Source of the DNA: Lachnospiraceae bacterium
GTDB taxonomy: Bacteria; Bacillota; Clostridia; Lachnospirales; Lachnospiraceae
DNA: 7,966 nucleotides
Assembly (NCBI GenBank): GCA_014804285.1
Contig: JAAVAA010000048.1
Span: 1-7,966 of the forward strand
Direction of reading: 5' to 3'
Positions 1 through 4,842 of this stretch are shown here, in pieces. The notes beneath the pieces were generated by a model. That model made no database searches. It was given only the letters and a program-made list of their open reading frames with translations, and had not been told where the DNA came from. Made by a program: the position numbers and the translations under genes. Every line of letters starts with the position of its first letter. Position 1 is the stretch's first letter.

Positions 1-22
1 AGAGCAAGTTTCGCCTGCGTAA

Positions 23-196
23 CTCAAAACCCACTTCGTGGATTTTGAGCCACTCCGGCTTACTTGATGGGGATTCCGCTCCCCATACCCTCGGTGGCAT
101 ATCCTTCGGATATGCAGAACTGGCTACCGTTACACTCTCGCAACGTGATGAAGCACGATAGCACTGCCCTACTGGCAGCACTATCCAGCTTCATCA
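23..196. other. Candidate origin of transfer (oriT): four-hairpin array
   Basis: Four inverted repeats lie one after another just upstream of mobC. Arms 23-34/38-49 form an 11-pair stem with one mismatch (c30/a42) and loop TTC. Arms 67-73/80-86 form a 7-pair stem with a 6-base loop. Arms 97-104/108-115 form a perfect 8-pair stem, again with loop TTC. Arms 146-196 form a long three-part hairpin, listed separately. A further small stem AGCC/GGCT (48-51/57-60) overlaps the first. Clustered inverted repeats beside a MobC/relaxase pair are the usual setting of an oriT, where the relaxosome binds and nicks. I cannot place the nick site: no nic consensus I know is obvious. Bases 1-22 show nothing recognisable. 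The array could instead act as a leader that controls mob expression. Confidence 0.6.
146..196. repeat. Long three-segment hairpin ending 17 bases before mobC
   Basis: Three paired segments are stacked with small symmetric internal loops: 146-154 with 188-196 (9 pairs), 157-161 with 181-185 (GATAG/CTATC, 5 pairs), and 164-168 with 174-178 (CTGCC/GGCAG, 5 pairs), closed by a 5-base loop at 169-173. It ends just before the mobC ribosome binding site (AAAGGA, 201-206), so it may also affect mobC translation or be the MobC operator. There is no T-run after it, so it is not a normal terminator. Confidence 0.7.
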
Positions 197-212
197 TGGG
201 AAAGGATTTGAT

Positions 213-605
213 ATGGCAAGACCAAAAAAAGAAAAAGAACTGAAACGCAGCCACTGTGCCATGCTCCGCTTCAATGACACCGAATACGAAATTATTATGG
301 AAAACGCTACAAGAGCAGGACTGCCTCTTGCAGAATATCTGCGCATGCAGGTAATGAAAGGGAAAGTGATTGCAAAATATGAGATCGTTGCATACGTGCC
401 GGAACTGAAAAAACTGGTTGCAGAGTTTGGCAAGATTGGCAGCAACTTAAACCAGATCGCCCGCCACTTTAATCAGGGCGGCATCCATTCACAGGAAATG
501 CGGCAGGCAATCAATAAGTGCATTGCAGAGATTTATGAAATGAAATATGAAGTCGTAAAAATGGCAGGAAATTTTCATGGCGATACTGAAACACATAGCG
601 AATAA
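213..605 (+). CDS. mobC: MobC-family plasmid mobilization relaxosome protein
   Basis: This 130-residue protein is an accessory factor that would bind oriT DNA and help the relaxase reach its nick site. Residues 1-50 form a basic N-terminus (RPKKEKELKR) followed by a predicted ribbon-helix-helix region. Residues 76-90 carry the family signature GSNLNQIARHFNQGG, the strongest reason for the call. Length fits the family, roughly 100-150 residues. The ATG at 213 follows AAAGGA (201-206) with a 6-base gap. The 3' end overlaps the relaxase start by 29 bp in another frame, so the two are probably made from one message. A hairpin array lies immediately upstream, as expected for a relaxosome gene next to its oriT. 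No clear promoter was found before it. Confidence 0.93.
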   Translation: MARPKKEKELKRSHCAMLRFNDTEYEIIMENATRAGLPLAEYLRMQVMKGKVIAKYEIVAYVPELKKLVAEFGKIGSNLNQIARHFNQGGIHSQEMRQAINKCIAEIYEMKYEVVKMAGNFHGDTETHSE

Positions 606-2244
606 AAATGCAGATTATAGTGAAGCACAAAGATATCTCATTTTCCAGCACAACGAGTACACTGGAAAACCGATCCTTGACGGAAATGGGAAAATGCAGC
701 TCCGGGAAGAATATTATCTTGACGGTGTAGAGTGCGATCCGTTCAGTTTTGATATGGAGTGTAAAGAACTGAATGCCCGCTTCCATAAAAATCAAACCTA
801 CGATGAGATCAAATCCCACCACTACATCATCAGCTTCGACCCAAAAGACAGGGACGAATGCGGACTGACCGGGGAGCAGGCGCAGCAGTTTGGGCTTGAA
901 TACTGCAAAAAGAATTTCCCCGGACATCAGGCTCTTGTCTGCACCCACATGGACGGGCATAACGGAAGCGGCAATATCCATGTACATATCGTCATCAACA
1001 GCCTGCGCAAAAATGATGTGGAGCGTCAAGACTTTATGGAGCGTAACTGTGATTCCCGCGCCGGAAATAAGCACCATTTAACTAACGATTATCTGGTTTA
1101 TCTAAAACAGTCCCTTATGGATTTATGCCTGCGGGAAAATCTGCATCAGGTAGATTTACTCACGAAAGCAGAACGGAAAGTGACAGAAAAAGAATACCAT
1201 GCAAAACGCAGCGGTCAGAAAAAATTGGAAGAACGTAACAGGCAGATGATATCAGAAGGTATCACACCACGCATTACCGTATTCCAGACACAGAAGGAAT
1301 ATCTGCGCACTTCCATTGATGAAGCTGCCGCCTCCGCACATGACCTTAAGAAATTTGAACAGATACTTTCAGAAAAATTCAACATCAAATTCAAAATCAG
1401 CCGGGGCAGGTTCAGCTATCTCCACCCTGACCGTGATAAACCGATCACTGGAAAAAACCTTGGGACACACTATGAAAAGGATTACCTTATGGGAATGATT
1501 GAAAATAATTCCCGTCTTGAAAATGCCGAAAAAGACCAGACTGTGCAAAAAGATTTTTTACCGGAAGAAATAACCCATGACCGGGAGAACTCTGCGCATC
1601 AGCGGGAAATCCCTGCCGGAACAGATGCTCCAACTGCACCGTTTGAGAAATCCGGGCTTCGTCTGGTAACAGACTTACAACACTGCATCAAAGCCCAGCA
1701 GAGCAAAGCCTACGCCGGAAAAGTAAAACTCACCAACCTCCAGACCATGGCAAAGACACTTTCCTATGTACAGGAGCATGGGTATAACACTGTAGAAGAT
1801 GCAGAGGGCAGACTTGCCGAAATAAAAGAGTTTGTGTCTTCTTCCAGAAAAGAATTGAAAGATATTGAAGGCAGGCTCCGACAGACCAATGAGCAGATCC
1901 ACTATACCGGACAGTACCTTGCCAACAAATCCATCTATTCGCAGTTTCTTAAGTCAAAGAACAAAGGACAGTTCCGTCAGGAACATTCTTCGGAGCTCGC
2001 CCTTTATGAAGCCGCTGTGAAATTCCTGAAGGAAAAATCCGGTGACGGAAAGCTCCCTACCTTGCAGACACTGAAAGCAGAAAAGGAAAAACTGCTGGTA
2101 CAGAAAAAAGAAGCAAAAGAAAAATATCATTACTATCGGGATTATCAGAAAGAATTGAATACTGTCTGTGCCAATATCCACTCTGCATTGGGGCAACAGC
2201 ATACCAGACCGACACATAAGCAGGAGCGCGAAGATATATCCTGA
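577..2244 (+). CDS. MobP-type HUH relaxase / mobilization nuclease
   Basis: This 555-residue protein is the relaxase that would nick oriT, stay bound to the DNA 5' end and pilot the strand during transfer. The N-terminal nuclease domain spans about residues 1-270. It shows HHYIISFDP (81-89) and the metal-binding histidine triad: H135-V-H137 in GNIHVHIVIN, with H124 or H128 as the third ligand. The catalytic tyrosine is probably Y14 or Y20 near the N-terminus, which I cannot decide. Residues 360-530 are rich in K/E/Q and look helical to coiled-coil, typical of the variable C-terminal half. The ATG at 577 has AGGAA (566-570) inside the end of mobC with a 6-base gap, supporting this start and translational coupling. 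Usual annotation: relaxase/mobilization nuclease domain protein. The ORF appears intact, with no frameshift. Confidence 0.95.
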   Translation: MAILKHIANKNADYSEAQRYLIFQHNEYTGKPILDGNGKMQLREEYYLDGVECDPFSFDMECKELNARFHKNQTYDEIKSHHYIISFDPKDRDECGLTGEQAQQFGLEYCKKNFPGHQALVCTHMDGHNGSGNIHVHIVINSLRKNDVERQDFMERNCDSRAGNKHHLTNDYLVYLKQSLMDLCLRENLHQVDLLTKAERKVTEKEYHAKRSGQKKLEERNRQMISEGITPRITVFQTQKEYLRTSIDEAAASAHDLKKFEQILSEKFNIKFKISRGRFSYLHPDRDKPITGKNLGTHYEKDYLMGMIENNSRLENAEKDQTVQKDFLPEEITHDRENSAHQREIPAGTDAPTAPFEKSGLRLVTDLQHCIKAQQSKAYAGKVKLTNLQTMAKTLSYVQEHGYNTVEDAEGRLAEIKEFVSSSRKELKDIEGRLRQTNEQIHYTGQYLANKSIYSQFLKSKNKGQFRQEHSSELALYEAAVKFLKEKSGDGKLPTLQTLKAEKEKLLVQKKEAKEKYHYYRDYQKELNTVCANIHSALGQQHTRPTHKQEREDIS

Positions 2245-2259
2245 CCTATGCCTCAAATC

Positions 2260-2288
2260 TTGTCAAATACAGACTGGCATGATAGGAT
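2260..2288 (+). promoter_or_regulatory. Possible sigma-A promoter for the small-gene run
   Basis: TTGTCA (2260-2265) and TAGGAT (2283-2288) are separated by exactly 17 bases, matching 5 of 6 and 4 of 6 consensus positions. Transcription would begin near 2295, about 34 bases before the DUF5655 start, in the short gap after the relaxase. No terminator is visible after the relaxase, so read-through from the mob genes is also possible. Confidence 0.4.
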
Positions 2289-2328
2289 GAATGCATAAAC
2301 AAATAAACCGAAATTTTCAGGAGGAATG

Positions 2329-2718
2329 ATGGCGTACCTTACAGGACAGGATGAACTTCTCTTTTTTGACAAGTATCCCACAGCATTTCCTTTATATGAA
2401 GTATTTGTAAAGGAATTGTTTGAAATGTTTCCATCAGCTTCAATGCGGGTGCAGAAATCACAAATAACATTTTCAAACCGTCATGTATTTGCATGCGTTT
2501 CTTTTGCACGGGTGAAAAAGAAAGCAGAATTGCCAGATCCGTATATTGTGGTTACTTTAGGACTTTCTTATCCCCTTGAATCTGACCGGGTAGCTGTAAA
2601 AACAGAGCCTTATCCCGGAAGATGGACAACTCATCTGGTTATAAGCTCCCAGTCTGAACTTGACGATGAATTTTATATATGGGTGAGGCAGGCATATGAT
2701 TTTTCAGGGAGCAAGTAA
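2329..2718 (+). CDS. DUF5655 domain protein
   Basis: A 129-residue soluble protein matching DUF5655 along its whole length. Recognisable points are the central QKSQITFSNRHVFACVSF, then IVVTLGL, then EPYPGRWTTHLVISS followed by ELDDEFYIWVRQAYDFS near the C-terminus; this order of blocks is typical of the family. The function is unknown. Family members occur alone or fused to other small domains, and none of the conserved blocks resembles a well-understood catalytic site. Two ATGs stand in tandem at 2326 and 2329. AGGAGG (2319-2324) lies 4 bases before 2329 but only 1 base before 2326, so 2329 is preferred. It is the first gene of a closely spaced same-strand run and probably accessory cargo rather than part of transfer. 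Confidence 0.8.
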   Translation: MAYLTGQDELLFFDKYPTAFPLYEVFVKELFEMFPSASMRVQKSQITFSNRHVFACVSFARVKKKAELPDPYIVVTLGLSYPLESDRVAVKTEPYPGRWTTHLVISSQSELDDEFYIWVRQAYDFSGSK

Positions 2719-2777
2719 TTTCCTGCTTATTAGGAAGACAAAGCAAAAAAATCGGTATTTGAAGGAGGTATTGGTCT

Positions 2778-3029
2778 ATGAAAAAACTATTTGAACTTGG
2801 AAACCAGTATGCAAAAGAAAGTGACTGGAAAGATTTTGCCTTATTGAAATTCTGTCTGTGCTCCATGGGTATCATAATTGGCACACAGGTTACACCGAAA
2901 TATAAGAAAACCGTAATCTGCGCATCTATCGGAGTATTCATTGCAACCTATATTCCTCTTATGACGAAAGTTTACAGAATTATGATGCGTGACAATACTG
3001 AAATCAACAGCACCTCAACGAAGTCATAA
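2778..3029 (+). CDS. Small two-helix membrane protein of the type often labelled 'permease of phosphate ABC transporter'
   Basis: An 83-residue protein with a polar N-terminus (MKKLFELGNQYAKESDWKDF), a hydrophobic stretch at about residues 21-36 (LALLKFCLCSMGIIIGT-like) and a second at about 46-62. The pattern SDWKDFALLKFCLCSMG followed by ATYIPLM resembles a small clostridial family that databases often name 'permease of phosphate ABC transporter'. That label is probably historical: the protein is far too short to be a permease and no transporter genes are nearby. The ATG is preceded by AAGGAGG (about 2761-2768) at a good distance. It sits 59 bp after the DUF5655 gene and 45 bp before the next gene. 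Function unknown; inner-membrane location is inferred. Confidence 0.75.
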   Translation: MKKLFELGNQYAKESDWKDFALLKFCLCSMGIIIGTQVTPKYKKTVICASIGVFIATYIPLMTKVYRIMMRDNTEINSTSTKS

Positions 3030-3074
3030 ATTTTAGTTTGTCTGGTTGAAAAATCGGAATTGATGGAGAACATT

Positions 3075-3239
3075 ATGATAAAAAAATTAGCTTTGACATT
3101 AAGTGCAGTATTCATTATTTTAACATTTATTGGAGCTGGATATATTCTTCTTAATAATGGAAAGATTAATGCAGGATATGCTTGCATACCTATGGTTTTT
3201 GCGTTGATTTTTATTTCTTTTTATCGAAAGTACAAATGA
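3075..3239 (+). CDS. 54-residue membrane protein, unknown function
   Basis: A very short open frame that reads as a real gene. It begins MIKKLALTLSAVFIILTFIG and has two hydrophobic stretches, about residues 5-26 and 35-50, separated by the polar hinge NNGKINAG, and ends in the basic RKYK tail. This is a two-pass membrane hairpin with both ends likely cytoplasmic. GGAG (3065-3068) stands 6 bases before the ATG. Spacing is 45 bp to the gene before and 46 bp to the gene after. The DNA is strongly AT-rich compared with the relaxase and the helicase. I do not recognise the family. The first hydrophobic stretch could alternatively be an uncleaved signal anchor. Confidence 0.65.
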   Translation: MIKKLALTLSAVFIILTFIGAGYILLNNGKINAGYACIPMVFALIFISFYRKYK

Positions 3240-3285
3240 TATGCAAATTCCAGCTTGTCAATCTGGAAAACCGGGAGAGTGTAAA

Positions 3286-3612
3286 GTGAAAAAAATTAGT
3301 GAAAATATAAATTGGAAACTATTGAACTTAGCCTTTTGGATTGAAATTATTTTATCTTATCTCTTACCCTTTAAGATAACAGACAGTTCACAGTACCAGG
3401 TGGGTTTTCCCATACCATTTATACATATAAACGCTTCAGGGTTAAGTGTAAGTCCTTTTATGTCCATGCACTTCAATCCTTTAGGATTGTTATTTAATGG
3501 GATTATAATTTATTTGATGATCATTTTTTGTATTAAAATCTATAAAAAATTAAACATAAACACACAAGATAAACGTACTATGATGACAGCCTCCAGTTCG
3601 CCAGAAGATTAA
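3286..3612 (+). CDS. 108-residue membrane protein, unknown function (GTG start)
   Basis: I place the start at the GTG at 3286, giving VKKISENINWKLLNLAF, because GGGAG (3273-3277) lies 8 bases before it. The in-frame ATG at 3241 would add 15 residues, begins one base after the stop of the previous gene and has no good ribosome binding site. From the GTG start, one hydrophobic helix covers about residues 11-29, then a polar, proline- and serine-containing loop of about 45 residues (ITDSSQYQVGFPIPFIHINA...), then a second helix at about 68-88, then a charged tail. That suggests a two-pass membrane protein with a sizeable extracellular loop. The DNA is AT-rich. Family not recognised. Confidence 0.65.
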   Translation: MKKISENINWKLLNLAFWIEIILSYLLPFKITDSSQYQVGFPIPFIHINASGLSVSPFMSMHFNPLGLLFNGIIIYLMIIFCIKIYKKLNINTQDKRTMMTASSSPED

Positions 3613-3654
3613 AATGAACAGCAAGCCAATATTTGATATGGGAGATAAAAAGAA

Positions 3655-3765
3655 ATGGCAATGAAAGAAGAAAAGGACTTACAGATTTTTACAGGCAGCC
3701 CAAAGGTTGAATGCGCTGTCTGCGCAGATGTCCCTAATCTGATGGATATAGATTCTGATAATTAA
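3655..3765 (+). CDS. 36-residue peptide with CxxC, unknown
   Basis: The frame reads MAMKEEKDLQIFTGSPK and then VECAVCADVPNLMDIDSDN; C20 and C23 form a CxxC pair in an otherwise acidic peptide. GGGAGA (3640-3645) lies about 9 bases before the ATG at 3655. An alternative start is the ATG at 3661, which overlaps (ATGA) the stop of a still smaller 16-codon frame, 3614-3664 (MNSKPIFDMGDKKKWQ). Gap sizes (42 bp before, 48 bp after) match the neighbouring genes, which supports coding. It could be a metal-binding or redox peptide, or the remnant of a longer gene; I do not recognise it. Confidence 0.45.
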   Translation: MAMKEEKDLQIFTGSPKVECAVCADVPNLMDIDSDN

Positions 3766-3813
3766 CCGCCAGCACCACGAAACAATTTCTGGTTTCATGA
3801 AAGGATCACAACT

Positions 3814-4164
3814 ATGGCAAACGAAAAAATATATGGCATGTCTTTTGCAAAGGTATATCCTATGCTTATTGCAAAAGCAGAGAAAAAAGGGCGCACCAGA
3901 GCAGAAGTCGATGAAATCTCCTGCTGGCTGACCGGATTCAGCATAGAAAATCTGAATGGACTTATAGGAAGTGATATTACTTACGGAGACTTCTTTTTAC
4001 AGGCACCGGATTTAAATCCAGACCGCAGGCTGATAAAAGACGTGGTGTGCGGTGTCCGCGTGGAGGACATTGAAGAACCTTTAATGCAGGAGATCCGCTA
4101 TCTGGATAAACTGGTGGATGAACTTGCGAAAGGCAAGACACTCCCAAAAATCATGCGGACATAA
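3814..4164 (+). CDS. DUF2200 family protein
   Basis: A 116-residue soluble protein that fits DUF2200 from end to end, at the family's usual length. Characteristic blocks are YGMSFAKVYPMLIAKAEKKG (7-26), TRAEVDEISCWLTGFS (28-43), the FFLQAPDLNP block and CGVRVEDIEEPLMQEIRYLD followed by KLVDELAKGK near the C-terminus. Members are conserved, widespread small proteins without an established function; no catalytic motif stands out. AAGGA (3801-3805) precedes the ATG by 8 bases. It is the last gene of the small same-strand run and converges on the minus-strand terminator at 4168-4201. Probably accessory cargo. Confidence 0.88.
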   Translation: MANEKIYGMSFAKVYPMLIAKAEKKGRTRAEVDEISCWLTGFSIENLNGLIGSDITYGDFFLQAPDLNPDRRLIKDVVCGVRVEDIEEPLMQEIRYLDKLVDELAKGKTLPKIMRT

Positions 4165-4167
4165 ATG

Positions 4168-4201
4168 AAAAAGGGCATCCGGCTCACCGCCAGACACTCC
4201 C
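4168..4201 (-). terminator. Rho-independent terminator, minus strand
   Basis: Read on the minus strand, arms 4189-4201 and 4173-4183 pair around the 5-base loop at 4184-4188 (9 contiguous pairs including G-U, then one mismatch), followed by five T (complement of 4168-4172). It ends transcripts of the 63-residue gene. It closely resembles the terminator at 5533-5565 and is part of the same duplicated block. On the plus strand it lacks a T-run. Confidence 0.6.
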
Positions 4202-4205
4202 TCTT

Positions 4206-4300
4206 CTACTTCCGTTCCCGCTCCATATCATTTTCCGCCGCTTGCTAATATTCCTTGTCCCACTGCACTGTGCAATCTCTGCCCGCTTTTTATGCAGCTT
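4206..4300 (-). pseudogene. Decayed fragment of a DUF4316 protein C-terminal tail
   Basis: This stretch aligns base for base with the 3' end of the YodL-DUF4316 gene (5574-5668). The minus-strand translation starts KLHKKRAEIAQCSG, matching KLHKKQAEIAKRSG, then a single-base deletion shifts the frame. Restoring it gives QAAENDMERERK and a stop, exactly the ending of the intact protein, but with a second TAG stop at the position of a glutamine codon. Most other differences in the restored frame are silent, so an ancestor was under selection before decay. Homology stops sharply near 4300, with no start codon or upstream part of the gene. A 60-codon open frame at 4184-4366 crosses it but only reads the shifted frame and is not a gene. 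Confidence 0.85.
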
Positions 4301-4356
4301 AGTATACAGTTTTTTTAACACCCTATAAAACAATTCCCTGCAAAATACACATCTGG

Positions 4357-4548
4357 TTATGAACAATTCATGCTTATTTGAAGTTCCCCGTCGGCCCCTG
4401 CATCCAGACCCTTTACAGCGTTATAGATTGCCATAACGTCCTCTTTGGGAAACGTTGGAAAAACAGAAATGACACCTTCAAGATCCAGCCCGCACCGGCA
4501 CATCGATTCTATTGCACGTTTATCCTGCTCCTTCATCACTACCCCCAT
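4357..4548 (-). CDS. 63-residue conserved-looking protein, unknown (possible small helix-turn-helix)
   Basis: Starting at the ATG at 4548 it reads MGVVMKEQDKRAIESMCRCG and then LDLEGVISVFPTFPKEDVMA followed by IYNAVKGLDAGADGELQ. The pattern of a helix, the turn CGLDLEGV, then PKEDVMAIYNAV resembles a short helix-turn-helix, but this is inference. Two cysteines (CRC, 17 and 19) and one at 62 are notable. The frame is open up to 4722, but the longer form is unlikely: a consensus promoter at 4586-4613 puts the transcript start near 4579, and GGGGAG stands 7 bases before the ATG at 4548. The ATG at 4536 (MKEQ...) is an alternative. It is a single-gene unit pointing against the surrounding cargo genes, ended by the terminator at 4168-4201 after passing through the pseudogene. 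Confidence 0.7.
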   Translation of the reverse strand: MGVVMKEQDKRAIESMCRCGLDLEGVISVFPTFPKEDVMAIYNAVKGLDAGADGELQISMNCS

Positions 4549-4585
4549 TGTCCTTCTCCCCTTACTTGTTTCGCACATATGTTCT

Positions 4586-4613
4586 ATTATAAATACTTTT
4601 TTCTGGTTTGCAA
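4586..4613 (-). promoter_or_regulatory. Sigma-A promoter for the 63-residue gene
   Basis: On the minus strand TTGCAA (4613-4608) is followed, after a 16-base AT-rich spacer, by a perfect TATAAT (4591-4586). Transcription would start near 4579, leaving a 5' leader of about 30 bases before the ATG at 4548. This placement also rules out the longer reading frame that begins at 4722. Confidence 0.75.
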
Positions 4614-4715
4614 CTGTTTTTTCATAGATGCCATAAATACATCTGCCTCCACCATTTCTGAAATTTGAATACTTGTTCCACCTTGAAATTTCCCAGAATT
4701 TCTTTCCCACATTTA

Positions 4716-4744
4716 TTGACACTAAAGCGGTCCACCGTTACAAT
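4716..4744 (+). promoter_or_regulatory. Strong sigma-A promoter for the leader ORF and zinc-ribbon gene
   Basis: TTGACA (4716-4721, perfect) and TACAAT (4739-4744, 5 of 6) are separated by exactly 17 bases. The transcript would start near 4751, so the tiny frame with ATG at 4743 is not translated from it, while the ATG at 4768 lies about 17 bases into the message. It is divergent from the minus-strand promoter at 4586-4613, about 100 bases away; the DNA between them shows no other gene. Confidence 0.75.
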
Positions 4745-4767
4745 GAACAGCAAAAGAAAGTACACAT

Positions 4768-4842
4768 ATGACTGTCAATGATAAGAAGTGTCTGGCGGCA
4801 CTGACCCGTCTGACCGCTTGCTATAAGGAGACCATGCCATGA
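4768..4842 (+). CDS. 24-residue leader peptide candidate
   Basis: Reads MTVNDKKCLAALTRLTACYK then ETMP and stop. Its TGA (4840-4842) overlaps the ATG of the zinc-ribbon gene as ATGA, a classic coupling arrangement. It starts some 17 bases after the predicted transcript start. Its own ribosome binding site is poor (only AAAGAAAG upstream), so translation is uncertain. Within it, AGTGTC-TGGC-GGCACT (4787-4802) can form a 6-pair hairpin. Not recognised; it may be a regulatory leader, the end of a lost gene, or untranslated. Confidence 0.35.
   Translation: MTVNDKKCLAALTRLTACYKETMP

Noticed and set aside
1..212. CRISPR array or attachment site from the repeated palindromes
   Set aside because: The palindromes differ in sequence, with no constant repeat unit and spacer pattern, and no integrase or direct repeat is visible; oriT fits better.
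511..1077. 188-codon open frame on the minus strand across the relaxase
   Set aside because: It lies fully antisense to the HUH motif region of a clear relaxase and has no recognisable motif or ribosome binding site.
2707..2735. Terminator after the DUF5655 gene (TTCCT...AGGAA hairpin)
   Set aside because: Only five pairs with a 7-base loop and no T-run, so it is too weak to call.
3241..3285. ATG start at 3241 for the 108-residue membrane protein
   Set aside because: No ribosome binding site; it begins one base after the preceding stop, and the GTG at 3286 has GGGAG at the right distance and starts with a natural membrane-protein N-terminus.
3777..3798. Hairpin before the DUF2200 ribosome binding site
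   Set aside because: Eight positions with one mismatch in an AT-rich stretch; no T-run and it leaves the ribosome binding site free, so no role can be supported.
4184..4366. 60-codon minus-strand open frame as a gene
   Set aside because: It reads a frameshifted copy of the DUF4316 tail and runs through the terminator; its ending resembles a shadow frame of the intact gene, not a protein.
4549..4722. N-terminal extension of the 63-residue protein back to 4722
   Set aside because: A consensus promoter lies inside the extension at 4586-4613 and a good ribosome binding site precedes the ATG at 4548; the extension has no domain-like sequence.
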